In this document: piece by piece, positions 9,379-17,162 of the stretch
Numbering within the stretch: the stretch's first letter is position 1
Layout of the letters: the number at the start of each line of letters is the position of its first letter
Origin: Thermoanaerobaculia bacterium
GTDB lineage: Bacteria; Acidobacteriota; Thermoanaerobaculia; Multivoradales; J023
Direction of reading: 5' to 3'
Length of the DNA stretch: 49,834 bases
NCBI GenBank assembly: GCA_028066595.1
Contig: JALCBJ010000004.1
Span: forward strand, 1 to 49,834
Notes under the pieces: model-generated
Database searches by the model: none
What the model was told of the DNA's origin: nothing
What the model saw: only the letters and a program-made list of their open reading frames with translations
Translations under genes and position numbers: made by a program

Positions 9379-9429
9379 CTTCGACGCCCCGCCCAGGGGC
9401 GTTTTTCTTTGGGAAAACCCCCGTCGAAG
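9379..9429 (+). terminator. Rho-independent terminator with nested outer stem
   Basis: CGCCCC (9385-9390) pairs with GGGGCG (9396-9401), followed at once by TTTTT (9402-9406). A wider stem, CTTCGACG (9379-9386) with CGTCGAAG (9422-9429), encloses it and competes with its base. It should end the 3733-9260 transcript and lies between convergent genes. Confidence 0.8.
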
Positions 9430-9450
9430 GGCGGCGGCGCGCACCCTCCT

Positions 9451-9915
9451 TTACCGAGAGCCTTCAGAGCGGAGCAAGTCGGCGCTCTCGGCCAAGGCTA
9501 CCTGGAAGGCTCGCAACAAATCGTAGCTGGTGAGGATGCCGAGAAGATCGCCGTTCTTGTCCAGTACGGGCATGGCACCGAACTTCCACTCGATGAACGT
9601 CGACAGAGCTTTCTCGAGGGGATCGGAGGGAGACAGGGTGTCGACCCTCTCGGTCATGACGTGGCGCACCTCGGTCTGGTCATCGAGACGATAGTAGTCG
9701 TTCCAGCCATCCGGCTCCGTCGTCAGATCAGGTCGCCGCAGGTCGCGGTCGGTGACGATGCCGACCAGCCGCCCGTCGTCCACCACCGGCAGATGCCGGT
9801 AGCCTTCCCGCCGCATGCGGTAGAACGCCGATTTGACCGGCGTATCGGAAGAGACAGAGCTGGGATTCTGCGTCATCCACTGACCCACCGACCAGTTGTC
9901 CTTGCGCTCTTGCAT
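9451..9915 (-). CDS. CBS-domain pair protein
   Basis: A 154-residue protein made of two CBS motifs (Bateman module): SVGQWMTQNPSSVSSDTPVKSAFYRMRREGYRHLPVVDDG..GIVTDRDL, then VRHVMTERVDTLSPSDPLEKALSTFIEWKFGAMPVLDKNG..GILTSYDLLRAF. Such modules sense adenine nucleotides or similar ligands; the free-standing form often has no known partner. I chose ATG 9915 because AAGGGG lies at good spacing; an ATG at 9930 is an alternative. The gene is alone on its strand, convergent with the phosphoesterase operon and divergent from the flavoprotein gene. Partner and ligand are unknown. Confidence 0.88.
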   Translation of the reverse strand: MQERKDNWSVGQWMTQNPSSVSSDTPVKSAFYRMRREGYRHLPVVDDGRLVGIVTDRDLRRPDLTTEPDGWNDYYRLDDQTEVRHVMTERVDTLSPSDPLEKALSTFIEWKFGAMPVLDKNGDLLGILTSYDLLRAFQVALAESADLLRSEGSR

Positions 9916-10070
9916 GTCGTTCCCCTTCATGGTGTTGCACTCTCGATTCGCCGCGAGCCGCGACCCCGTGGTGGTCTGCTCGAGGGTACCCAGAGAGCCG
10001 TCCCGGCGCGCCGCCCCCGCGGGTGGGCAGATCGACCGCCCCCCAGTCGTCTCAAGCCTGAAGGCGACGG

Positions 10071-10076
10071 TAAGAT
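10071..10076 (+). promoter_or_regulatory. Candidate -10 element of a leaderless transcript
   Basis: TAAGAT ends six bases before the ATG at 10083, which would place transcription start on or next to the start codon. No Shine-Dalgarno lies at usable distance. The -35 region is poor, so this is a moderate call. Confidence 0.45.
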
Positions 10077-10082
10077 CCACGC

Positions 10083-11732
10083 ATGGCCCGACGAAAGATC
10101 GGCTCCTGGGGCCGGGAGGGCGGCGATCAATTCGAACCTCCCGAAGCCATGGTCCAGTGGCTGCGACGGCGTCTTCCCTCGGGGGCTCCTCTGCCCCGTT
10201 TCGAACCGGGAAGGCAGACCGTACCTGCGCCGCGGGCACTACCCGATCTCGGATCTGCACAGATGTTTAAGGACGACCTGGACAGGGTCGCGCACAGTCG
10301 AGGGCAGGGGACACCGGACCTACTGCGACTTCGCTCCGGCTCGGTTCGGCGACTTCCAGACGGCATCGCTCGTCCGGCCGATGAGGCGGAGACCGCGGAC
10401 TTGCTGCGACGGGCGGCCGAGAATGGTGTGAGGGTGGTGCCGTGGGGTGGCGGCACGTCCGTCACCGGCGGCGTCAACACGCCGCCCGGCGACGCTCCGG
10501 TCGTCGTGGCCTCTCTGGAGCGGCTGTCGGGGCTATCTCAGCTGGACGAATCGGCGGGTCTGGCCACCTTCGGCGCCGGCACCCCGGGTCCGGTCGTGGA
10601 GAAGGCTCTCGATCCCCATGGCCTGACCCTGGGTCATTTTCCCCAGAGCTTCGAGCAGTCGACTCTGGGTGGCTGGATCGTTACCCATTCCACAGGGCAA
10701 GAATCCTTACGTTACGGACGTATCGCCGATCGGGTCGCTGGCCTGCGTCTGGTCGCTCCTGGCGACCGCCTCGTCGTGCCACCCCTTCCCGCCTCTTCCA
10801 GCGGACCCGATCTACGCTGGTGGGTCGCAGGCTCGGAGGGCCGTTTCGGCATCCTGACCGAGGCCACCGTGCGAGTGACGCCGAAACGCTACGAGACACG
10901 GGTCGAGGCGGCCATGCTGCCGAGCTGGTGGTGCGGTGTCGATGTCGCACGCGGCCTGATGCGCAACGCAGACACCGCCGGTCTCTCGATGCTGCGACTG
11001 TCGGACGAGCCGGAAACCGAGGTGGCGATGACCGTCGGCCTCGGCGACGGACCTTTCGCCGCCGTGGTGAACGCCTGGCTCCAGCTACGGCGCGTACGGC
11101 ACGGCTGCCTACTGCTACTCGGCGCCGAGGACTCCCTCGACGGCGACCGAGCATTCGACGGTGCCAGGGCTCACGTCGGCGAGGCAGGAGGGGTCTGGCT
11201 CGGCAGGCGGCCGGGACGACATTGGCTTCGCGACCGTTTTCGCCATCCCTATCTCCGGGACGGTCTTCTAGACCTGGGCTTCGTCACCGACACCTTGGAG
11301 ACGGCTGCACCCTGGTCGCAACTACCGGCGCTCTACGATTCCGTACGAGCAGCCCTGCGGGAATGTGTCACTGTGGGCGAAGAGGAGATCCCGGTGCTGT
11401 GCCACCTGTCGCATCCCTACGAGGACGGAGCCTCGCTCTACTTCACTTTCTTCTTCGGCTGTCCCAATGACGGAGATGGTGAGGCCGCGGTCTACCGCTG
11501 GGCCGATTTCAAGCGCCGTGCTTCCCAGGCCATCGCCACCGCCGGCGGCGCCACCAGCCACCACCACGGCATCGGCCGCTGGCACTCTCCCTGGTCCGAC
11601 GCTGAGTGGTCTGGCGGCGAGAACGCGGGCGGGGGACGCGCCATGCTGGAGGCCGTCGCCCAGCGGCTCGATCCCAAGGGTGTGATGAACCCGCACGTTC
11701 TGCTCGACCCGGTCGACCGTCTCGAGGACTGA
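10083..11732 (+). CDS. FAD-dependent alkyldihydroxyacetonephosphate synthase-like protein
   Basis: A 549-residue flavoprotein of the VAO/PCMH (GlcD-like) fold. The FAD-binding part has VVPWGGGTSVTGGV (118-131), LGHFPQSFEQSTLGGWIVTHSTGQESLRYGRIAD and GSEGRFGILTEATVRV. Near the end is SHHHGIG (492-498), the His cluster of alkyl-DHAP synthases (AGPS), which swap the acyl chain of acyl-DHAP for a fatty alcohol to make ether lipids. The N-terminal WG..FEPPEAM stretch also fits that family and supports this start. It is followed closely by a GlpD-type dehydrogenase and a lipid kinase, both handling glycerol phosphates or glycerolipids, which strengthens the ether-lipid reading. A related oxidase of another substrate cannot be excluded. 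Confidence 0.82.
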   Translation: MARRKIGSWGREGGDQFEPPEAMVQWLRRRLPSGAPLPRFEPGRQTVPAPRALPDLGSAQMFKDDLDRVAHSRGQGTPDLLRLRSGSVRRLPDGIARPADEAETADLLRRAAENGVRVVPWGGGTSVTGGVNTPPGDAPVVVASLERLSGLSQLDESAGLATFGAGTPGPVVEKALDPHGLTLGHFPQSFEQSTLGGWIVTHSTGQESLRYGRIADRVAGLRLVAPGDRLVVPPLPASSSGPDLRWWVAGSEGRFGILTEATVRVTPKRYETRVEAAMLPSWWCGVDVARGLMRNADTAGLSMLRLSDEPETEVAMTVGLGDGPFAAVVNAWLQLRRVRHGCLLLLGAEDSLDGDRAFDGARAHVGEAGGVWLGRRPGRHWLRDRFRHPYLRDGLLDLGFVTDTLETAAPWSQLPALYDSVRAALRECVTVGEEEIPVLCHLSHPYEDGASLYFTFFFGCPNDGDGEAAVYRWADFKRRASQAIATAGGATSHHHGIGRWHSPWSDAEWSGGENAGGGRAMLEAVAQRLDPKGVMNPHVLLDPVDRLED

Positions 11733-11741
11733 GGTCACGCG

Positions 11742-13385
11742 ATGTTCCACCGCTGGTGGCGAAGAGCATCCCTGGCAGCTCTGGAGCGCCCCTTCGACCT
11801 GGTCGTGATCGGTGGCGGCATCAACGGGTGCGGCATCTTCTTCGACGCAGCGCAACGTGGGCTGCGTGTTCTCTTGGTGGAGCGACAAGACCTGGCATCC
11901 GGCACGTCGTCGCGCTCTTCGAAGCTGATCCACGGGGGACTTCGCTACTTGAAGAGCCTGCAGCTCGGAGTCACGAGAACCTCGGTACGCGAGCGAGACC
12001 GGCAGCTGGCACTCAACCCGCACCTGGTCACTCCTCTCCCGTGGCTCTACCCGACGTACCGCGGCGACACCACGCCGGGCTGGAAGGCCGAGCTGGGTCT
12101 GCGCATCTACGATGCGTTGACCAAACTACCCGACAAGCATGGTCGCGTAGGTGCTCACGAGATGCGGGTGATGGCACCTGGAGTCGCGACGGACGGGCTC
12201 GACCGCGCATTGGTGTATCAGGACGCACGGGTCGACGATGCGCGTCTCACCTGGGCAGTGGCGGCCACAGGTGCCGCCTACGGCGGTCATGTACTCACAC
12301 GCGCCGAGCCCGAGGAGCTGCGGCGGGGTCCTGGCGGCGACCTACTCGGTCTGGTGATACGCGACCTCGAACACGGCGCGACGCACGACGTGACGACGTC
12401 GCTGGTAGTGAACGCCACCGGGGTCTGGGTCGACCAGATCCGGCACCGCTTCGGCCTCGATGGCGACACCGTGCGTCCGTCACGCGGTTCCCACATTCTC
12501 CTGGCGCCCGATCGTCTGCCGCTCCGCGCCGCGGTGACTGTTCTCCACCCGGCGGACCGCAGGCCGGCATTCCTGATCCCCCATCCCGAGGGCGTGCTGG
12601 TGGGGACCACCGACCTCTTCCACGGAGGCGAGCTCGACGATCCCAGACCCACTCCGGAGGAGATCGACTATCTGTTGGCGGCTTGTGCTGCTGGCTTTGT
12701 CGGCGAGCCCGTAACCCATGCCGACATCCGCGGCGCATTCGCGGGAGTCCGTCCCATCGTCGAGAGCGGCATCCGGGAAGGGGAGACTCCCTCGTCCGCC
12801 AGCAGAGAAGAAGCGATCTGGTTCGAGAAGGGCATTCTGTCGGTCGCGGGAGGCAAGCTCACGACGTGGCGTGCTACCGCCGAAGAAGCGCTCGACGAGG
12901 CGCTGAAGCACCTACCCCACGACGTCGCGAAAAAAGCGTCCAGCTGCGCTACCGCTGGTACGCCCCTCGCACGACTGGCACCGGCCGACCTGGGTGAGCG
13001 CCTAGCTGGCGCCACGGCCGAGATGCCTTCGAAAATCGCTCATGGAATGGCCCGACGACTCGGAGCTGCGGCTTGGATCGCAACCGACCAGGCGGCCGAC
13101 TCGGAGCTGCAACCACTGGTTGGACACAGCGACATCTGTGCCGCGGAGGTCCGGATGCATCTCCGCCACGGTGCCGTACTCCACCTCTCGGATCTGCTCT
13201 TGCGCCGCCTCCGAGTCGGCATGTGGCATCCCGAGACGGCTCGGGATCTGGCCGTTCCTGTGGCGCGACTGGCAGCCCTCGAGTTGGGTTGGGACACGAC
13301 ACGGCGCGGTGCGGAGCTGGAACGTTTCGCCGAGGAGCTGGTGGCGTGGACCGCCGAGGGCGTGCGCGAGACGGGCGCCGGCTGA
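11742..13385 (+). CDS. glpD: FAD-dependent glycerol-3-phosphate dehydrogenase
   Basis: A 547-residue flavoenzyme of the GlpD/GlpA family, which oxidises sn-glycerol 3-phosphate to DHAP at the membrane and feeds electrons to quinones. The dinucleotide motif VVIGGGINGCGIFFDAAQRG is at 21-40, followed by the GlpD signatures GTSSRSSKLIHGGLRYL and, later, FAGVRPIV and GGKLTTWR. The C-terminal helical domain (about 400-547) is present. Length fits. ATG 11742 follows GAGG. The stop lies two bases before the lipid kinase start. DHAP made here could feed the alkyl-DHAP synthase-like enzyme upstream, but a general role in glycerol use is equally open. Confidence 0.93.
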   Translation: MFHRWWRRASLAALERPFDLVVIGGGINGCGIFFDAAQRGLRVLLVERQDLASGTSSRSSKLIHGGLRYLKSLQLGVTRTSVRERDRQLALNPHLVTPLPWLYPTYRGDTTPGWKAELGLRIYDALTKLPDKHGRVGAHEMRVMAPGVATDGLDRALVYQDARVDDARLTWAVAATGAAYGGHVLTRAEPEELRRGPGGDLLGLVIRDLEHGATHDVTTSLVVNATGVWVDQIRHRFGLDGDTVRPSRGSHILLAPDRLPLRAAVTVLHPADRRPAFLIPHPEGVLVGTTDLFHGGELDDPRPTPEEIDYLLAACAAGFVGEPVTHADIRGAFAGVRPIVESGIREGETPSSASREEAIWFEKGILSVAGGKLTTWRATAEEALDEALKHLPHDVAKKASSCATAGTPLARLAPADLGERLAGATAEMPSKIAHGMARRLGAAAWIATDQAADSELQPLVGHSDICAAEVRMHLRHGAVLHLSDLLLRRLRVGMWHPETARDLAVPVARLAALELGWDTTRRGAELERFAEELVAWTAEGVRETGAG

Positions 13386-13387
13386 CC

Positions 13388-14311
13388 ATGGGACTCATGA
13401 AGCGCACTACTCTCATTCTCCACAACCCGCATGCCGGAGGTGGGCGTTCCGCGAGGGTCTGGCAGAGTCTCATGCGGACCGTTCCGGAGCTGGCCGACTG
13501 TGAGGCGGTGCGCGCGGGTTCTGCCGAAGGGATGATCGATGCGCTGGCCCAGCGGTTGACGCAAGATGGCGGCGACGTGGAGAAGGTATTGGCGCTGGGT
13601 GGCGACGGCACCGGCAACCTGGCTGTCAACGGCCTACTACGCGCAGGACGCGGCGATCTACCGCTCGGACTGGTCCCCGCCGGTACGGGTTCGGACTTCG
13701 CGCGCCATCTCGGCCTGCCTCGCACTGCCGAGCGAGCGCTCCGCCGGGCGCTCTCCCGCGATGCCACCACCGCTCGGACCATCGACGCGATCGAGATCCG
13801 TACCGCCAGCGGGTCCCTGCGGTACGCATTCAACATCGCCTCCGCGGGCCTCTCGGGAGCGGTCGACGTCGCGGTGGAGCAGGCACGCCTCACTGGCGGA
13901 GGTTCGTATCGCGCCGCGATTCTCTCCACACTCCTGCGCTATGGTGCAGTCCAGGCCAGGGTCGAGGTCGACGGCGAGCCGTTCCACGATGGCCCGCTCT
14001 ATCTCGTGGCCATGGCCAACGCACCGTACTTCGGCCAGAACATCAAGATAGCCCCGAACGCCCGGATCGACGATGGTCTGCTGGAGGTCGTGTTCATTCC
14101 TCCCTTTCCGAAGTGGCAACTGCCTTTCCGGCTACCCATGCTCCTCCTGGGTCAGCACGCACGCCTCGAAAAGGTCCGGATACGGCGCGCACGCGAAGTC
14201 CGGATCGTTCCCCATGAAGGCTTCCCACCCTACGACCTCGATGGTGAAGTTCTGCCCTCCGAGCCCGCGACCTTTCGAATCCTGCCGGCAGCCTTGCGCA
14301 TTCTCGAGTAA
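13388..14311 (+). CDS. Diacylglycerol kinase family lipid kinase
   Basis: A 307-residue DAGK-catalytic-domain protein (YegS/DgkB/sphingosine kinase-like). It has LILHNPHAGGG (glycine-rich start), VLALGGDGTGNLAVNGLL (nucleotide loop GGDGT), LGLVPAGTGSDFARHLGLP and, in the C-terminal beta sandwich, FGQNIKIAPNARIDDGLLEVVFI and DLDGE. These enzymes phosphorylate diacylglycerol or related lipids with ATP. ATG 13388 lies two bases after the glpD stop; ATG 13397 is possible. As third gene of the cluster it could return alkyl- or diacylglycerol to the phospholipid pool. Confidence 0.9.
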   Translation: MGLMKRTTLILHNPHAGGGRSARVWQSLMRTVPELADCEAVRAGSAEGMIDALAQRLTQDGGDVEKVLALGGDGTGNLAVNGLLRAGRGDLPLGLVPAGTGSDFARHLGLPRTAERALRRALSRDATTARTIDAIEIRTASGSLRYAFNIASAGLSGAVDVAVEQARLTGGGSYRAAILSTLLRYGAVQARVEVDGEPFHDGPLYLVAMANAPYFGQNIKIAPNARIDDGLLEVVFIPPFPKWQLPFRLPMLLLGQHARLEKVRIRRAREVRIVPHEGFPPYDLDGEVLPSEPATFRILPAALRILE

Positions 14312-14342
14312 GTTCCTCCGACCGCGTCCGTGAATTCGCCTC

Positions 14343-14371
14343 TTGACGCCGGCTTCGCCTTCGCGTAAGGT
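14343..14371 (+). promoter_or_regulatory. Sigma-70-type promoter of the met operon
   Basis: TTGACG (14343-14348), a 17-base spacer and TAAGGT (14366-14371) lie just ahead of the SAM aptamer. The predicted start, about 14378, falls two bases before the aptamer's first stem. Confidence 0.75.
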
Positions 14372-14379
14372 CACGGCCA

Positions 14380-14494
14380 CTCATCGAGACCGGCTGAGGG
14401 ATAGGCCCGTTGACGCCGGGGCAACCCGTGGAGCTTAACCAGCTTCGCGAAGGTGCCAACTCCTGCGGGAATCGAAGATTCGCCGAGAGATGAG
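14380..14494 (+). ncRNA. SAM-I (S-box) riboswitch aptamer
   Basis: The P1 stem is CTCATC (14380-14385) with GATGAG (14489-14494). Between them are the conserved S-box core GAGGGATAGGCCCG, the GGGGCAACC strand, the P3 hairpin AGCTTCGCGAAGGTGCC region and the CCAACTCCTGC block; P4 is GAATC-GAA-GATTC (14469-14481). SAM binding by this class shuts off methionine genes. It lies directly upstream of metB, exactly where expected. Confidence 0.93.
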
Positions 14495-14597
14495 TTGCCG
14501 CGGAACGACGGTCGGCAACGATCGAAGAAGGACGCGGCGGCGCACTCCAGGTCCTCCGTAGGGTTCCGATGAGCGAACCCAACCGGAGGACTAAGAG
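14495..14597 (+). promoter_or_regulatory. Riboswitch expression platform that hides the metB ribosome-binding site
   Basis: TCCTCCG (14552-14558) pairs with CGGAGGA (14584-14590), which contains the metB Shine-Dalgarno. An inner stem GGGTTC (14561-14566) with GAACCC (14575-14580) stabilises it. No T-run follows, so control should be at translation initiation rather than by termination. A separate hairpin, GTTGCCG (14494-14500) with CGGCAAC, lies between aptamer and sequestor and could be the switching element. Confidence 0.75.
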
Positions 14598-15995
14598 ATG
14601 AGCCAGACACCGTTCGAAAGCGTCTTCCCGGCCGTTCGCTCCGACGAAACGCGACCCTTCTCCCACGGCCTCGAGCTCCTGGCCGACAACACGGAGGAGG
14701 ATGGCGCGCAAGCGAACGCGGCCACCTCGAACTGCTCCGCCGAGGAACCGAGTACGGTTCACTCGCGAAGTCGCTGTGCCGCGACGGCCACGGCGCGAGC
14801 CGGCCTTTGTCGGGATCCGCATCACGGCGCGGTGATGCCGCCGATCCATCTGTCTTCGAATTTCACGTTCGAGGGGCTGGGCCAACCGCGTCGCTATGAC
14901 TACACGCGATCCGGCAACCCGACCCGCGACCTACTCGCGGAAGCCCTAGCCGAAGCGGAGGGCGGCGCCGGTGCGGTCGTGACGTCCACGGGAATGTCGG
15001 CCGTGCACCTGGCACTTCAGTTGACCCGACCTGGCGATCGGGTACTCGCGCCCTTCGACGGGTACGGCGGCACTCATCGCCTGCTCGACGCCATGCACCG
15101 AAAGGGCCTGGCGGAGGTGGACTTCGTCGACACCACCGATCTCGAGGCCGTCGACACGTCGCTGCGCAAGGGCCCCAGACTGGTGCTGCTGGAGACGCCC
15201 AGCAACCCGCTGCTGCGGGTCACCGATCTGGCCGACGTGTGTCGGCGGGTACGCACCTGCCCTGCGTCCCGCGACGCGCTCATCGCGGTCGACAACACGT
15301 TTCTCTCCCCCGCCCTCCAGAATCCTCTGGATCCGGATCTGGGAGCGGATCTCGTGATCCACTCCACCACCAAATACCTCAACGGCCACAGCGACGTGGT
15401 CGGCGGCGCTGTCGTGGCGCGCGATGCGGCCTTGGTCGAGGAGCTGTCCTGGTGGGCCAACTGTCTCGGCATCACGGGTGCACCGTTCGATTCGTACCTG
15501 ACGCTGCGCGGCCTGCGGACGCTGCACGTCCGCATGGCTGCGCACCTCGAGAACGCCCACCGCGTTGTGGAGCTGCTCTGCCGACACGAAGCCGTGTCCA
15601 AGGTGTTCTGGCCTGGCCTGCCGGACCACCCGGGACACGAGATTGCCGCCCGCCAGCAGAAGGGCTTTGGCGCGATGGTGAGCTTCGAGTTGGTGGACGG
15701 GCCAGCCGGTGGCGAAGCTGATCCCCTCGATACGATTCGCAGCTTCGTCGACGGGCTGGAGCACTTCTGCCTCGCCGAAAGCCTCGGCGGCGTCGAGAGC
15801 CTCGTAGCCCATCCCGCCACGATGACCCACGCTGCCATGGATCCCGAAGCCCGTCGCCGCGCAGGTATCGGGGACCGACTGCTGCGGTTGTCGATAGGAA
15901 TCGAGGATGCGGACGACCTGGTGGCAGATCTCCAGGCCGCTCTCGACCGCACCTTGCATCGAGAAGACCGCAACGATTTTGTGGAGGTCGCGTGA
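14598..15995 (+). CDS. metB: Cystathionine gamma-synthase
   Basis: A 465-residue PLP enzyme of the Cys/Met metabolism family. From about residue 63 it matches E. coli MetB closely: PPIHLSSNFTF, YDYTRSGNPTRD, GGAGAVVTSTGMSA, LVLLETPSNPLLRVTD, VDNTFLSPALQNPL and the PLP lysine K259 in HSTTKYLNGHSDVVGG. It joins activated homoserine to cysteine to form cystathionine in methionine synthesis. The first 60 residues are an extension absent from typical MetB (about 385 residues), of unknown role, yet the strong GGAGGA before ATG 14598 and the lack of a later start support it. The SAM riboswitch controls it; the next gene starts within its stop codon. Confidence 0.95.
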   Translation: MSQTPFESVFPAVRSDETRPFSHGLELLADNTEEDGAQANAATSNCSAEEPSTVHSRSRCAATATARAGLCRDPHHGAVMPPIHLSSNFTFEGLGQPRRYDYTRSGNPTRDLLAEALAEAEGGAGAVVTSTGMSAVHLALQLTRPGDRVLAPFDGYGGTHRLLDAMHRKGLAEVDFVDTTDLEAVDTSLRKGPRLVLLETPSNPLLRVTDLADVCRRVRTCPASRDALIAVDNTFLSPALQNPLDPDLGADLVIHSTTKYLNGHSDVVGGAVVARDAALVEELSWWANCLGITGAPFDSYLTLRGLRTLHVRMAAHLENAHRVVELLCRHEAVSKVFWPGLPDHPGHEIAARQQKGFGAMVSFELVDGPAGGEADPLDTIRSFVDGLEHFCLAESLGGVESLVAHPATMTHAAMDPEARRRAGIGDRLLRLSIGIEDADDLVADLQAALDRTLHREDRNDFVEVA

Positions 15996-17134
15996 TGCCA
16001 GGTCTCTGTGCCGCCACTGGCCTTCGCGTCGTCAAGTTCGGCGGCACCTCGGTCGCGAACGGGCTTCCAGAAGTCGTTCGTCGCATCGAGGACTCCCGCG
16101 CCCTTGGACCCACGGTCGCCGTCGTGTCGGCGTTCGCAGGCCTCACCGATCAGTTGACGGAAATCGCCAACGGTGAGCGCCTCGATCTCGAGACTCTCAT
16201 CAGTGAGCTCGCTCGGCGTTGCGGCGACGCCGGTTCGCCACACCTGCTAGATCTACGTCGTCTGGCGGACCGCGCGGCAAGGGAAGGCGGGCTGTCGGGA
16301 GCCGCCCGCCATACGCTCCTGGCCGTGGGTGAGCGGCTATCCGCAGAAGCTGTGGTTCGGAACCTTCGGCGTTCCGGAGTGGCTGCGCAGGCAGTGGACG
16401 GCACGGAAGTGCTCGTGGCCTGCGGCCGTACGGGTGCGATCGATGCGGACGCATCGGCACTCCGCACCCGAGATCGCCTCGGTCGGGCTGGAGCGGCACT
16501 GCCGATCGTCACCGGCTTCATCGCCGCGTCCGATGGAACCGGTCACGCCGTGACCTTGGGACGTGGCGCATCGGATCTCAGCGCCACTCTTTTGGCTTCG
16601 TTCCTCGATGCCGAAGGTGTGGAGATCTGGACCGACACCGACGGTATCTGGTCTGCAGACCCCAACCGGCTCGAACACGCCCGACCCATTCGTCAACTGA
16701 GCTACGGCGAGGCCGAGACCATGGCCCGCTGGGGTGCCAAGGTCTTGCATCCCGATACGGCCGAGCCCGTCGTCTCGAGGGGGATTCCCGTACATGTCCG
16801 CTCCACGTTCGACCTAGACGCCCCCGGATCTCGGATCGACGCCAGGACCGCGGACGAGTGCCGGAGTCATCCGGTTCGAGCCGTCGCACGGCTGTCCTCC
16901 GCTCCCGGCGACCACCTCGTCTGGATTGCCGGCATCGGAGCCAATGCCGAGACCTTTTCGCCCGAGCTTCCCGACGGCACCGTCGTCAGCCGGCTGGTCG
17001 AGCGGCCGGAAGGCGATCGACCCAGAGTGGAGGCGGTGCTGGTGATGCGAGACCAAGCGGACGAGGTGGAGAGCATTTTTCATCGAGATTTGGTCGAGCG
17101 ACCCGTGGAGGATCTTCTTCGCCGCACGGCCTGA
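15995..17134 (+). CDS. Aspartate kinase (methionine-operon copy)
   Basis: A 379-residue amino-acid kinase. KFGGTSVANG (14-23), the VSAFAGLTDQL segment, GFIAASDGTGHAVTLGRGASDLSATLLA and VEIWTDTDGIWSADPN identify aspartokinase, which commits aspartate to the Lys/Met/Thr pathway. After the catalytic domain only about 85 residues remain, reading as one weak ACT-like unit rather than the clear tandem ACT domains that give allosteric inhibition; no homoserine dehydrogenase is fused. I chose ATG 15995, seven bases after GGAGG, overlapping the metB stop (TGATG); GTG 15992 is possible. Control through the SAM riboswitch may replace allostery. Confidence 0.88.
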   Translation: MPGLCAATGLRVVKFGGTSVANGLPEVVRRIEDSRALGPTVAVVSAFAGLTDQLTEIANGERLDLETLISELARRCGDAGSPHLLDLRRLADRAAREGGLSGAARHTLLAVGERLSAEAVVRNLRRSGVAAQAVDGTEVLVACGRTGAIDADASALRTRDRLGRAGAALPIVTGFIAASDGTGHAVTLGRGASDLSATLLASFLDAEGVEIWTDTDGIWSADPNRLEHARPIRQLSYGEAETMARWGAKVLHPDTAEPVVSRGIPVHVRSTFDLDAPGSRIDARTADECRSHPVRAVARLSSAPGDHLVWIAGIGANAETFSPELPDGTVVSRLVERPEGDRPRVEAVLVMRDQADEVESIFHRDLVERPVEDLLRRTA

Positions 17135-17149
17135 CGACGGGTCCCCTGT

Positions 17150-17155
17150 TATTCT
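17150..17155 (+). promoter_or_regulatory. Candidate -10 element close to moaA
   Basis: TATTCT ends seven bases before the moaA ATG and there is no Shine-Dalgarno, so a leaderless moaA transcript is possible. The -35 region is not convincing. Confidence 0.35.
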
Positions 17156-17162
17156 GATCTCG

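Noticed and set aside
10185..10225. tRNA-like stretch with GTTTCGAACC
   Set aside because: It resembles a T-loop, but it lies inside the AGPS-like gene and no cloverleaf or acceptor stem can be formed.
11606..12997. Plus-strand frame of 463 codons overlapping glpD
   Set aside because: It is a shifted frame of glpD, Arg/Gly/Ser-rich and without known motifs.
14946..15959. Minus-strand frame of 337 codons opposite metB
   Set aside because: metB is unambiguous by motifs; the opposite frame has no recognisable protein or start signal.
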